Of a stretch of DNA of 64,000 nt, positions 11,264 to 22,779 are shown piece after piece. The position numbers and the translations under genes are program-made. The notes under the pieces were generated by a model that saw only the letters and a program-made list of their open reading frames with translations, was not told where the DNA came from and ran no database searches. Origin of the DNA: Asterias amurensis. Taxonomy: Eukaryota; Echinodermata; Asteroidea; Forcipulatida; Asteriidae. The stretch spans positions 3,756,001 through 3,820,000 of the forward strand of contig NC_092665.1 of NCBI RefSeq assembly GCF_032118995.1, written 5' to 3'. Each line of letters opens with the position of its first letter. The first letter of the stretch is position 1.

Positions 11264-14200
11264 TCAAAACTTAACTTGATTGAGCCCAATATGGGACACC
11301 ACCTTAGTTACCGTAATGCCTACACTACTTCTTCTTGTGACCATGGTACTTATATTGTTCCAGTGGTGTGTTTTGGGATCGTAGCGCTCCACGCTGTTTA
11401 GACTGCTACTGCCGTCGTTTCCCCCGACAACGTAGAGTTGGTTGTCCATGGCAACAGCATCATGGGTGCTCCTAGTCAGAATAATCGTCAAGAACATGAT
11501 TTATATTTTGGTCAAAAGAAATATTGTGACAAAGAAATATACCAACGAAGGTGTGGTAAGACTGGTCCCTCTTTCCTTAAACCCCCCACCCTCCCCCCCA
11601 ACAAATTTTGTTTCACCAATTTGAATACTTATTACCAATCCCTTGGTCAATATCGTTTTGATTTGGTCAGGTTTGCAGTAACACCATGTGAAAATCTTTG
11701 TTTTTAGTACTGCTGTTTCCAAAAACAACCGGTGGTTGACAACTCCACCAGTTCTGTTCGGAACCAACAGTACTCTAAAAAGGGAAATTTTCACATGGTG
11801 CTACCACAAACCTCACCTTATTATACTCCCACCAAGCAAGTTTCAAATCCTACTTAATGCATTAACTCTTTTGAAGTTCACTCCATGCCTGTTTTTTGAG
11901 ACAAGGCTACCTTATTTAGTGTAAAAGGATAAAAGTTGGGGTGCAAATGCAAGGCGTCCGGAGACTTCCTTTCTTATTAAAGGGGTGCAATTTGAATGGA
12001 AAAAGATGTGTTTCCAATGAAGTACTCAATGCCCTGTTTTTATCTGATAGATTTATGCTTTTTCTTTCAGTCCCCATCTTACCTCCTGACAGACATAGAC
12101 GGAACCGGTTCCCACAGGTTGATATCCGGATTAAACCGCTCTGCACTGCTCAGACAAGCCGCTCCATCATTCCCACCGACAACATAAAGAGCGCCCTCAA
12201 CCACAGCTGCTCCAGTGCTACTGCGTCGGCTGATCATGTGCGGCATTTGTACCCATATGTTCGTCTGTGGGTCGTAGCGTTCAACGCTGGAAAGGTGACA
12301 TGAGCCGTCGTAACCTCCGATCGCATACAAGCAACCGTCTGCAAAAAACCAGTAAGTTTGAAAGATTTGTTTATTTGCACACTGTAAGGTTGACATGGGC
12401 CTAATTTGGTCGGCAAAAATTGCTGTGCCCCTTCATGGCTTGAAATGACCTTGAGCATTTCCAATGACATGTTTTCAACACGAACGACATTTCAAGTAAT
12501 TTGCGTTTACCAATGACAATTTTTGGTCATAGTCGGTTCACCTACCCATAACAGTGACTTTCACATAGCGTCTTCTAACTGACATAGCAGCTACTGAAGT
12601 CCAGGTGTTAGTCAAGGGATCGTATCGTTCCATACTGTTCAGACAAGACGCTCCGTCGTACCCACCCACAGCATACAGAAGTCCATTCAGGACCGCCACA
12701 CCTAAGCTGCTTCGCTTGGTACCCATCGGCGTTACCTCTTTCCATGCGTTTGTTTGTGGGTTGTAACTTTCCACTAAGGCCAAGTCAACTGTACCGTCGT
12801 ATCTGTTGAAAAAATGGAAAGAAAAATGATCTCTTAGTGAGCAACTCCTTTTTACAAACGTAGTGAGATAACATAATCTACCTGGCAAGTAGTGAACACA
12901 TGGTGCTCCTGCAAACCAAATATATATTGATACCCCACCATGCAAAGCCTCAAAATCCACGTAGTAAGATAAGTTATGAATTCTAATGGGATTGGACGAG
13001 GACTTATATTTCACTTTGGGCAAAGCATTTTAAAAACTGTCAAGAGGAGGAATGACAGCAGTTTTGAATAAAAAACCAAAGACATGTCTACAAATATTTG
13101 TTTACTTTTCTAGAATGTAGAAGTGTTTTCAGAAACCAGCTCTTACAAACTTCCCCTACCGTGTCATGCTTTAAACCATTTTTTTTAAAAGAACTTGTAT
13201 ATTACAAACTTTAAAACAATCAGACTGCCAACATAGACGTGGCGTGTCATGGCCGAGTGGTTAAGAGCACCAGATTCAAGCTCTGCAGTTTGATCAGCAG
13301 AGTGTGGGTTCGAATCCCGGTTGTGACACTTGCTACATAAAATTGGGGAGGTAGTGCTTTCTGCTCTACCGGCCAGGCTTCGGACTGATGATACCTAAGC
13401 CTTCATCCGTATGGACTGTAAAAGGGGTAACCCTGTGTCAGCCCTAGGAGTAGGTGGCAACGACCTCTGGACAAAAATAATTGTAGCCCACACCTTGAAG
13501 TGGCCTTCAGTCCTTGTGTGTCTGGCGACTTGCATTTAGTTGTGAACAACCAAAGCAGTTTATCTATTGGTTTACAAGTTCAAGTCCTGGCTGTTGTCAC
13601 ACTCATAAAAAAAAACACCTCACCCTCCGACTGCATACACCAGCCTGCTGATAGTAGCTACGCCTAGTCGGGCTCTCCGGGTGCTCATGGGTGGTAACGC
13701 GTGCCACGTGTCACTCCGTGGGTCGTAACATTCACACTCGCTATGAATTGCGAATAGGCTACCACCGCCTGCAGTGGGATATATCAGAAATGATCGTAAT
13801 GAGATGTTGCAAAGTAAAGGATAATCATCCAGGAAAATTTCAATCAGAGAGCTTTCTATACATACCATTTACTCAAGCTTGGTGGTCTGGGGTGGATTTC
13901 ACAAAGAGTTAGGACTAGTCTTATCTTGAGTTAGGAACAGTTACTCGTCCTAACTTAGGACTATCCATGCAATTTGTATATCTCTTAGGACTAGTCCTAA
14001 GTTAGGACTTGTCCTAACTCTTTGTGAGATCGACCCCTGGTTAGCCGGTAGTGGTATCTTTCCTTGTCTTCTACCTCTAGGACCCCCAATTCAAATCACA
14101 CCGGTGTACTATGTGGATTGGGTTTTCAGTCCCTACCCAACTGCGTTGGGTTTTCCCTACAATAATTCTCTGGGGTTTTCCTCCCACATCTAAAACTGAA

Positions 14201-17200
14201 ACTTCCTTCATTGTCTTCTCTCTATTGGGTTTTTGGCTAGTATAGTTATTAAGTTCGCTTTTCGGAGAGTCCTTGGCTTCACAACATAAATAAATAAAAT
14301 TTAATGAAATTTAATTTTTGATCAGCAAAAGATCTTTTGCGGATTTATGTATCAAAATAAATGTTGATACTGATGATTATCATCTATAATTCAAATAAAT
14401 CAGTGCTGTTTCAGAAATAGGAATTCGGGACTTGAACTTCACTCTTGAAGGGGCGTGGCAATTTTCCTCAGGTAAGAGGAACACTATGAGGAAAATGTAA
14501 ACTTTTATTGAAACTTTGTAAAGGACACCACAACAAAAGCACAGGGCACCATGGCAATCGCTGTGGGTGCCGCAGGTTATTTTGTCGATACTGGTGCCGC
14601 AGGTTATTTCAAGGCCTGTGAATTTAGTTTTAATTTCGATTGCGACCCTACCAATAGAGAACAGCATGGGTACACAGGCTGAGTTATGTCTCTCTTTAGT
14701 TCGGGGTGTCTGCATTAAGGCTCGCTGTTCTGGTAGCAAGTGATACTTCAACGCTTCAATCAGGAAATCTTTACACTCGGGGCTGCCTCGGATAATCGGT
14801 TCCGTCTCAACATTGTTGACTAGAAAGTCACGGGTGAGGAGGGGGAGACGAACTAGCTCCATCAACTGTGAAGGAAATGTTTTGAAAAAGAGGAGTATAA
14901 TTTGGTGTGATATTGGTGTGATATATAAACTGTGATTTCAAAGCAGGTGCTGCATTGATTTGAGTAAGATTTGAAACTTTGCACGGTTGAAGAATAACTA
15001 TGAAAGCTTTGCAGTTACACATAATATCTCTTTTGAGTAGTGTTTTTGTGTGTTTAAACAATTTTTTTTATGCAAGTCGCCAGACACACAAGGCCTGAAG
15101 GCCACTTCAAGGTGTGGCCTACAGTTACTTTTTTTCCAGAGGCTGTTGCCACCTACTCCTAGAGCTGAAACAGTGTTACCCCTTTCACAGTCCATACAGA
15201 TGTAGGCTTGGGTATCATCAGTCCGAAGCCTTGCCGTTAGAGTAGAAAGCACTACCTCCCCAATTGTGTTGATTCTGAAAAGAACCGGTGGCTATAACGA
15301 CTCAACATTTCGATCATGCTCTGATTGTCTTCAGGGGAATGCTGGACTGTTGGACTGCTGTTGTTGGATGCTACTAAGTCCAGCATTCTCCTGAAGACGA
15401 TCGCTTTTGCCCATCTTGTCGGTGTAAGGGCGAAAACCAAGTAGAAATCTTTACCTATCCCTGATACAAAATTAATATCTATAAAAGCTTAATTTGGTTA
15501 CCTTGTCAACGTATTTTAGTCTGGGTTGTAGATCAGTTCTAACCCACATCACTACTGCGTTGAAGACGTCTTCCTCTGACGTTATGTTTAACTGCTCACT
15601 GGAGATGAGTTGGGCAACCTGTGAGATTAAATGAAAACAAAACCCTAAATTTTGTGTTGAAGGTGATCTTAAGACCTCATGGATTGTGAATGTTTCTTCG
15701 GTATCACTCTTGTGTGTATTTTTTTTACTCATCAAGTCATTTTATGTATACAGTGTAGGACAAGAATCTCACGTTGTTTCATCAATGTTACCAATAAATT
15801 AATGAATGCGCATGATGTCATTAGAGTAGGGCGCCCTCGCACAGAGGTCACAAGAAGGTAGCTTATTTGGCTCAACCTTGCTTCCAAACCGAAAAATTAC
15901 AACGTTCGTCAACTGCGTTCTTTACATCTCTGGATAACTAGAAACAAAGGAATAAATTTTGCAATTTATTGAAAGACTAGAAAACCATGTTGTTAAGACT
16001 TCAGTGAGTTATAATTACTGCTTTGGTTCATTGTCAAAGACCAGTGTTCTCACTTGGCGTATCACAACATTTACATAAATTAACAAATCTGTGAAGATTT
16101 GGGCACAACTGATCATCAGTTGCAAGAAAATAATGAAAGAAAAAACACCCTTGTTGCACACATTTGTGTGCTTTCAGATGCCAGAGGAAGGCTTCAGGCC
16201 AGAAGTCTTTCTCAGATTCAAATGTTTTAGTGAGAAGTTACCTCTTTCTGAAGAACTATATATGCCCAGTGCCTTTAAGGGAGTGGTTGGGTTTTTGGTG
16301 ATTAACATGTAGACGATGACAGCTTTTTACCTCATCAACAGGTAGATGAAGATACTCCTCTGTGTTCACAACATGATTAAAGTTTTGCAACGAGTAGAGA
16401 AGTGATGATTGTTCCAAGTCGTAGCATCCGTGCATATCGGCAAAGCGTCGGATCCCGAGGCAGTTTGACGGATCAAGCTGACCGAGGAGGAATTTACAGC
16501 AGGCATCGCGGACGCTGTGAAGCTGTAGGACACTGGCTGCTGGAAGGAGAGCCTAAATAAAACAGAAAGTACACCAGAGTAGGTAAGATTGCTAGGAAGT
16601 AAGCAGGAACCAGGATTTATGCAAGCAGTGGTGTTGTGGGGGACGGGGCGCGTTGCCTTAGAGTGCGGACACTGTCAAGCTGAAGGACACTAGCGGCTGG
16701 AAGGAGAGCCTAAATAAAACAGAAAGTAAACCAAAGTAGGTAAGATTGCTTTCAAACAAATGTCTCCTGAGTAAAAGTAACCAGGAAACAGGATTTATGC
16801 AAGCAGTTGTGTAGCTGGGGAGAAGGGGCTGGCCCTGGGGCGCGGGCCGTCTTAGAGGGCATCGCGGACGCTGTGAAGCTGGAGGACACTGGCTGCAAGA
16901 AGGAGAGAGCCTAGATTAAACAAAATGTCTCCTCAGGTAAAATAAGCAGGAACCAGACTTCAAACATGCAGTCAGTAAGTGCAGCTTGGGGGTCTGGGTG
17001 TCGCCTGAGAGGGCACCAAAATGTCCAATGTCAGTTTTATGTTCTTCAAGGATATACGCTTTGGGATAAAACCTCAAGCAAGTGACACCATTCAAGTATG
17101 GTGCCATCAGCCAGAGGTAAAACAAGTTTGTTCTTTGGCCCATCCATGTGCTACGCGTACAAAGAGGTGCACTTCTTCCGTTTCATCATCATTTGACAGG

Positions 17201-18550
17201 GGATGACATCAATGAAAACAAAAAAGTACAGGGGATGAAAATGTTCCTATTTGAAAATAGGAACATTTCAAGATGAAAAACGGCAAAGACCTTGAAAATC
17301 TCAGAATGCTTAAATTTTTAATTTCTAACCTGTACATTCTTCTCTCCGATGTTAATTTCTGCAGTGTACGCAAACTGAACGAGTTGTTCTACTGCACTTG
17401 CTTGGATGTCGTGAAGGCAGACCTCAGTCTGTCGAGACTCTGTCATATTACCTAAAAGAAGAAATTTCATCCAAGTTAGAAAAGAATGAGTTTACCAGTT
17501 ACAACCATGTACTAAATATATCTTTTCTTGAAGTGACGGTTCCCAAAAAAAACCCAGAGGTGAGTGAAGTCTCAAGTTTGAAAACTTTATTGAACTCTGC
17601 TCATCTTGAAGAAAAAAAGCAGAGTGCACTTTGATTTAAATCACCTCTGATTGTTCTCAACCCTCTTCTTCGAAGATAAATGTTATGGTCACCAATACAC
17701 CAGAGTCTTTTATTAAAGACACTGGACACTATTGGTAGTTGTCAAAGACCAGTCTTCTCACTTGGTGTATCTCAACATATAAACAAAATAACAAACCTGT
17801 GAACATTTGAGCTCAACTGGTCGTCTTAGTTCCGAGATAATAATGTAAGAAAAAAAACACCATGTCACATGAGGTTGTGTGCTTTCGGATGCTTGATTTC
17901 GGGACCTCAAATTCTAAATCTGAGGTCTCAAAATCAAATTAGTGGAAAATTACTTCTTTCTTGAAAACTACGCTACTTCAGAGGAGGGAGCCAATTCTCA
18001 CAATGTTTTATACTATCAACAGCTCTCGATTGCTTGTTGCCAAGTAAGTTTTTATGCTAATAATTACTTTGAGTAATTACCAATAGTGTCCACTGCCTTT
18101 AAGTACACATCGTTAAGCTTCAAAACACAACACAAAGGACACCTAGAGACTTTCAGCCTTGGATCTCCTCAGCGTTTATAAACTGCTTCTTCAAATACCC
18201 TTTCACCTTCCAGCAATTTTCAATTTTGAAAAGATGATATATTTAGACTTAAACTCACTTGTAAACATTGCATGGAAGTATGCACTGCAAGACGCCAGGA
18301 CCAACTTATGAGCCGAAATAACCTTGTCACCGACTTTCAGTATGATGTCGCATAGTGTCGCTTGTTGACGCATACGATTCATCGCGACGAAAGCGTCGTT
18401 AGCGTGGCGCGATGCCCGGTGTGTGAAGTACTCTCCGAGTTTGGCATTCTGTGATGTACAACCCACTGGGCTGATTACCGGTGAAGCAGGGTGCCGGGAT
18501 AGAGCCCGGTGGTGGGAAACTTGCACAGAGAGCTCCAATTTCTTATCCAT
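11264..18550 (-). CDS. KLHL17: kelch-like protein 17 (actinfilin) orthologue, BTB-BACK-kelch
   Basis: Nine coding exons in order: 18550-18259, 17451-17330, 16552-16331, 15618-15502, 14865-14652, 13768-13624, 12802-12546, 12338-12083, 11471-11264. Phases agree and give 610 aa; mammalian KLHL17 is ~640 aa. The BTB domain is in exons 1-3 (NDAFVAMNRMRQ, LCDIILKVGDK, AHKLVLASCSAYFHAMFT, QLVQFAYTAEI). BACK follows (DPSNCLGIRRFAD; VRLPLLTRDFL; CKDFLIEALKYHLLPEQR). Six kelch repeats start at GGGSLFAIHSECECYDP, each with GG, Y and W marks. The paired phrases GGGSLFAIH and GGYDGASCLNS are those of KLHL17 rather than KLHL20 or KLHL8. The family bridges CUL3 (BTB side) to substrates (kelch side); mammalian actinfilin binds F-actin and targets GluK2. 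A likely 5' UTR exon is 18667-18551. Exon 3 has decoy copies upstream (16665-16910). Confidence 0.93.
11680..11870. repeat. inverted-repeat element in KLHL17 intron 8
   Basis: AACACCATGTGAAAATCT on the left pairs with AAATTTTCACATGGTG on the right, and GTACTGCTGTTT with CAACAGTACT inside. Related sequence with ACATGGTGCTCCTGCAAACC appears at 12880-12990 and a further relative at about 32165-32330 in EXOC8. Probably a MITE family; ends not fixed. Confidence 0.4.
13244..13540 (+). repeat. tRNA-derived SINE, family 1 head with a second body type
   Basis: Head GTGTCATGGCCGAGTGG...GGGTTCGAATCCCGG, then a body (GGAGGTAGTGCTTTCTGCTC ... TGGCGACTTGCA) that differs from the 4619 copy. The same body recurs in inverse orientation at 15068-15268. 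It lies in KLHL17 intron 6. Confidence 0.7.
13890..14037. mobile_element. palindromic MITE family M4
   Basis: Starts GGTGGATTTCACAAAGAG and ends CTCTTTGTGAGATCGACC, with repeated TTAGGAC/GTCCTAA words inside so that almost the whole 148 bp folds back. Two more copies: 35757-35907 (EXOC8 intron) and 39003-39175 (EXOC8 last intron). Superfamily not clear. Confidence 0.7.
14038..14295 (+). repeat. SINE family 2
   Basis: Begins with a tRNA-like segment (TTAGCCGGTAGTGGTATC ... CCCAATTCAAATC) followed by GGATTGGGTTTTCAGTCCC and TTTTCCTCCCACATCTAAAA. An antisense copy with the same order lies at 26430-26695 in EXOC8 intron 1. Confidence 0.6.
15068..15268 (-). repeat. SINE body, inverse of 13325-13540
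   Basis: Reverse complement of the body of the SINE at 13244-13540 (TGCAAGTCGCCAGACACAC ... AGCACTACCTCCCCAATT). Both lie within KLHL17 introns, about 1.6 kb apart and in opposite orientation, so the pre-mRNA could form a long duplex. Confidence 0.65.
15800..15862. repeat. fragment of MITE family M7
   Basis: ATGCGCATGATGTCATTAGA then GGGCGCCCTCGCACAGAGG matches one end of the elements at 21186-21362 and 37757-37906. Another faded relative may be 17000-17215. Confidence 0.4.
16020..16274. mobile_element. MITE family M1, diverged and 5'-decayed
   Basis: Contains the M1 interior (TGTCAAAGACCAGTGTTCTC, AACAAATCTGTGAAGATTTG) and the right end CAGTGCCT followed by TTAA. It lies in KLHL17 intron 3, between exons 3 and 4. 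Confidence 0.55.
16665..16915 (-). repeat. two partial copies of the KLHL17 exon 3 acceptor and exon start
   Basis: Exon 3 starts at 16552 after TATTTAG. The same acceptor and about the first 45 bp of exon recur with junctions equivalent to 16709 and 16910. The nearer copy still reads ALLPAASVLQLDSVR in frame, while the far copy has an extra CT that shifts the frame. Flanking intron words (AAATAAAACAGAAAGTA, AGGTAAGATTGCT, CAGGATTTATGCAAGCAG) are duplicated too, so whole ~157-200 bp blocks were tandemly copied. Confidence 0.8.
17717..18098. mobile_element. MITE family M1, full copy in KLHL17 intron 1
   Basis: Starts AGACACTGGACACTATTGG and ends CCAATAGTGTCCACTGCCT, with TTAA flanks. The interior palindrome and the poly-A-like AAAAAAACACC match the other M1 copies. 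Confidence 0.8.
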
Positions 18551-18667
18551 TTTGAATAATTCTTAAAGTCCTCACAGTTTTTGTCTATCCAAAGTAAAAA
18601 CCGAACTTGTTGATATTTCTTCGTTGGATTAGTGAGAATATCATTCACTCCATCAATGTAGTAGATT
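18551..18667 (-). other. probable 5' UTR exon segment of KLHL17
   Basis: On the minus strand a pyrimidine-rich acceptor (TTTTTTTCTCCCTCAG) ends at 18668, and the sequence from 18667 runs into the KLHL17 ATG at 18550. A different frame is open here, but it overlaps the conserved KLHL17 frame and is read as chance. The upstream first exon and promoter are not located; they may lie anywhere up to about 22.9 kb. Confidence 0.45.
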
Positions 18668-20238
18668 CCTGAGGGAGAAAAAAACCAACAAAACAGACTA
18701 TGAATTCATGCAACTTAAAACAACGTATGTACTAAGTCAAAACTCATGTAAAAACAAATGACAAATTTAAGGGGAAGAGTTTCAATTTTATACTGCATAC
18801 TGTATGACGTTTTCTGTTCACTGTTCCATGAATACAAAAAATGTTTAACCACAAAACAACAAAGATGTATCTCATTCAAACACTCATTACAAACAAGTAA
18901 ACATGTAAACATGTTTACCATTATAAGCTTGTTTACACATACCAAAAGCTTTTAAACCTAAGTCAGAGATTACTTTTGACATTCTTGTAATCTTTACTCA
19001 ATTATTTGGAGTTGAGCTTTTAAGATACAGTTCAATTGATACAGTCAAAATATCTTGTTCGTAAAACCACAAAAGTACACTTTTTTACAATCCCTGGGAA
19101 ATGCGCACAATAGAAAACCTTGGCACCATTTATTGTCGACTAAACGTGTTGGTCATACACAATGAAAAGAAAAATTAGCTTAAAATTCCACAAGACCAAT
19201 GGTCTGTTACGAGATAAACATCCTGCGTTTTTGTGTAGGGGTATTAAAATATTTAGTGGACGGTATCATGTAGTGTAAATGTGTGGGTTGTTAGGACTTT
19301 TAACTGGGGAAATGCACTTATTCATATAACATGCAGCACAGGAAGTGGAGTTAAGCTGGATGGGCTTGATTTCCCTTGCTCTATAATTTCACAAAGCACT
19401 AAGATTCATCTTTAAAGACGAGTTCAAGCTGTGAGTTACGTACCTTAGAGCACAAAGGAAGGAAAGAAATAGGACAAGGGTAATACAGACATGAAATATT
19501 TCAGCCTTCAATGTGATTTTTAATTCTGCCTCAGAAAAATCAGCAAAATTGATATCAAATAGCTTGGGAAAAAAACCTATTGTACCATTCCCCCTTGTTC
19601 TTGCCAGAATTGTCCTACCTTTACCTATTCCTGTTTTTTCAAAAGAGCCATAAATTATATTATGCATGCGTGGTATTAGCACAGAAGATAGCAGTGTGAT
19701 ATCAAACTTTGCTTAGCAATTAAGATTGATACACATTCTTTTAAGAACAATCTTAGCTCGTTGTGATGTCAAGCCCTGTACATGTACCCAGATTTCCACT
19801 TCACCATTAAATGAAGCTTCTCTTGCTGCTAGCAAAATTGACAAGTTCAAAATGAATAATAGCTAAATCTTGATGATATTGTTGTTAACCAAACTAGAAT
19901 TGGGTCAGATGTTCATTTGAACAGGAAGGAAAAAAGGCTTTGATAAAAATTACAATTTACAGAAATAAGTCAGACAAAAAATTGGCAAATTCTTGTTTTT
20001 GAAAATGTATAATCAATCAAAGTAAGCAAATAACAATAGGCAAAGTGTTTTTTTAGTTTGGTATGGTCACAAGTACTTAGTAAACCAGTCCTTCATGAAT
20101 TTATCAGCCAATTTTATCAGTCAATAAAGTTCAAGGTGCTTTAGCCTATCCATTGAATATTAAAACTAACTGCCCCACGGATTTAAACCTTTTGAATACA
20201 TTAGGTAATTTTGTAGGCTACAACTGCTTCATTTTTAA

Positions 20239-20618
20239 AGGCAGTGGACACTATTGGTAATTACTCATAATAAGTATTAGCATAAAACCTTTCTTGGTGA
20301 CGAGTAATGGGGAGAGGTTGATGGTATAAAACATTGTGAGAAACACTCCCTCTGAAGTGCCATAGTTTTCGAGAAAGAAGTAAATTTCCACCAATTTGAT
20401 TTCGAGACCTCAGATTTAGAACTTGAGGTCTCGAAATCAACCATCTAAATGCACACAACCTCGTGTGTTAAGAGTGTTTTTTCTTTCATTATTATCTCGC
20501 AAGTTCGATGACCAATTGAGCTCAAATTTTCACAGGTTTGTTATTTTATGCATATGTGTTGAGATACACCCAACTGTGAAGGCTAGTCTTTGACAGTTAC
20601 CAATAGTGTCCACTGCCT
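20239..20618. mobile_element. MITE family M1, full copy
   Basis: Starts AGGCAGTGGACACTATTGG, ends CCAATAGTGTCCACTGCCT, flanked by TTAA. Orientation is opposite to 10818-11195. Confidence 0.8.
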
Positions 20619-21185
20619 TTAATAAAATAAAATTAAAGTGGGTTTTGTGATTTAATTGGTATATTGGTGACTTGTAATCAATCAAGGCAGGATGCTGTAC
20701 TTTATTTATGAATGAACTCATCGTAGCATGACCTACTTTAAAAATTTGCCGGATACTACCCATGATTGGTCACAAGGAATTTACTTTTAAAGCATGAAAA
20801 TAGCTCGCTTATTTTACACATGTTACTGGCCAAAATTTCATGCCATATACATTGCTTATGACTAGTATTTAGCTGTTGTTTACTTAACATAACAATTGAG
20901 TGGAGTCTTGGCCGGTAATCTGATTTTACTAAGCAATGAATTTTTTGCTTAAAAGCAAACTTTTGTGCTTAAGCAGCTCTATGAAATTGGGCCCTGGATA
21001 CACGGAGGGCAAGGAAAAAGCTCTTGAAAACACAAAATTACAATAGTACACTGTAACTCCTTTTATGGCAAATATGCACAGTGAGGTGATGATGTTGACA
21101 AAACAAATATTTAGCAAACTGGTCACAGCATGGAGCTATACAAAGGACACAGCTGGAGGAGATGTTTGCCATCTCACATTGGAGT

Positions 21186-21362
21186 ATAGACCTTAATGCA
21201 CATGACGTGATTTCAGTAGGGCGCCCTCACTTAGAGGTCAAAAGGAGGTTGTTCATTGGCCAATCCTGTGGGCCGTGCGTACAAATCTGTGCGTTTTGAT
21301 TGTTTCGTCACCGTTTTTCCACTAAGATGGCCACTGGATGACGTCAATGCATTTTAAGGTCT
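21186..21362. mobile_element. MITE family M7
   Basis: AGACCTTAATGCACATGACG on the left mirrors GACGTCAATGCATTTTAAGGTCT on the right in inverted form. It contains GGGCGCCCTC and a CCAAT-like ATTGGCCAAT. Sister copy 37757-37906 in an EXOC8 intron. Confidence 0.65.
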
Positions 21363-21945
21363 GTTTTAGATTATACAACTATAAACCAATTAAGGGAATG
21401 ATTTTGAATTGAAAGATAAAAATAGATTTTATGCCCGACCAAATCATACAACTTCAACTGCCCCATGAAAGAATTGCAGCCCTCAGTCTGTGCCACCCAA
21501 ATTGAGCTAAAATTATTAATACTTGATAGAATGACTCACTAGGGTGGGATTATTTTAAAGATTAGCTGAGCATTGATTTATAATTCAGGGTCTATTTATG
21601 TACCATGTAGATGATGAGTCAGTCGGGATGCAATTTCAGCTAGCCACTCACACTTACACTAGACAATAAGGCGTGAAAAGATCTATGAAGGTGTAGAGAT
21701 GGGATTTTAAGTGAGAAAGGTGGGAGGGGAATAGGGATTGGGGGGGGGGGGTAGGTCCGTGGCGGATTTTGGCAGTGGCAGTCTTTCATTGGGGGTGACC
21801 TCCCACCCCAATGACCTAGCCCCATTTGTGGGTCAAACTCGGAATCCCAAGATTCAGAGCCACACTAGTGGGGCTGAAGGGTAACTCTAACCCTCCATCC
21901 TCCCAACTGAGATTGTATGTCTGGAGGATCCGGAAGGTTACAAAA

Positions 21946-22163
21946 GACCCTTCCCATGAAATATGTAAATTGCACGTAGCGCATGCGCACTAACCTTTTG
22001 GTTGGCACTATGAGGGAACATCGCGCTGTTTTGTACGCGGCGAATGGGTGCGTGACGCAGACGCGACTGCGTGTCTGCTTAGTGCACAACTCTATGGCGT
22101 TTGCCAACCAACAGGGTCTGTACGCATGCGTGAATGTGATTAGCATATTTCATGGGAAGGGTC
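21946..22163. mobile_element. inverted-repeat element (GACCCTTCCCATGAAATATG ends)
   Basis: GACCCTTCCCATGAAATATG at the left end is matched by CATATTTCATGGGAAGGGTC at the right end. Inner arms carry GCATGCGCAC and GTACGCATGCG. Single copy here; probable MITE of about 218 bp. Confidence 0.65.
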
Positions 22164-22439
22164 CATTATCACAACTATAACTTGTTTTATAAGCCTATTG
22201 TTACAGTTTCTGTCTGTAGACATACATGTAAGTAAGGTAGATACAATAAAAATGCATTGAAAAACACGTTCAGAAACATACAATTAATAATTGTAATATA
22301 TAAAAATAATAGAAAGAAAAATAATAATATTATTAGGCCTAGCCTAGGGCAGCTAGGTCTAGATTTGTTCATACAATTTTTCAATTAAAAACAATTATAT
22401 GTGAAATTTAATATGAAAATTGAAATCAAAGTCAAAGAC

Positions 22440-22760
22440 TTAAGCACATATACTACAAAAACAGACATATTCAATGACTTTCACAGAATTCATACTTGCC
22501 TGTTCAATAACATGATCATCGCTCCTTATTTGGCGTTGATCAGCATCTATTTCATTCATATCGCCACATCCCAAAACACCATCACTGAACCGCTGAGCAA
22601 GTTGAGTTCGTCTGGATTGTAAATGTACCCCAAAAATAATCAAAAAAACACTCATAAACCCGCCAATACACAACAAAGACCCGCTAGTGAAGTCTTCTAT
22701 TATCATGGAGAAAAAAACAGCAACAATAGGCCATCTGGTTGTTCCTTGTTTATTCACCAT
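22440..22760 (-). CDS. candidate small single-pass membrane protein
   Basis: A 106-codon ATG-started frame of which I do not recognise the product. It starts MVNKQGTTRWPIVAVFFSMI, has a hydrophobic stretch around residues 27-44 (SGSLLCIGGFMSVFLIIFGV) and then a basic stop-transfer QSRR, followed by an acidic, hydrophilic tail with MNEIDADQ. This is the shape of a type III or tail-cytoplasmic small membrane protein. It lies in the GC-richer stretch upstream of EXOC8, in divergent orientation, with 695 bp between the two ATGs, so a shared promoter is possible. A GC-type donor (GAACAG then GCAAGT) near the end of the frame could lead to other exons. It could instead be a chance frame in a 5' UTR. 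Confidence 0.4.
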   Translation of the reverse strand: MVNKQGTTRWPIVAVFFSMIIEDFTSGSLLCIGGFMSVFLIIFGVHLQSRRTQLAQRFSDGVLGCGDMNEIDADQRQIRSDDHVIEQASMNSVKVIEYVCFCSICA

Positions 22761-22779
22761 TCACTGTTCCACATTCAGA

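Larger units (their letters stand above)
18668..22439. other. KLHL17 upstream region, repeats only
   Basis: No coding exon recognised. It holds an M1 element (20239-20618), a decayed M2 (20885-20995), an M7 element (21186-21362) and the hairpin at 21946-22163. The rest is unique AT-rich sequence that may include KLHL17 5' introns. Confidence 0.5.

Noticed and set aside
11264-18550. KLHL20 or KLHL8 instead of KLHL17
   Set aside because: The first kelch repeat starts GGGSLFAIH and the BTB has NDAFVAMNRMRQ, as in KLHL17; KLHL20 and KLHL8 differ at both places.
18490-18667. Alternative frame across the KLHL17 start (IYYIDGVNDILTNP...)
   Set aside because: It overlaps the conserved BTB frame out of phase, has no ATG of its own, and is short enough to be chance in a 5' UTR exon.
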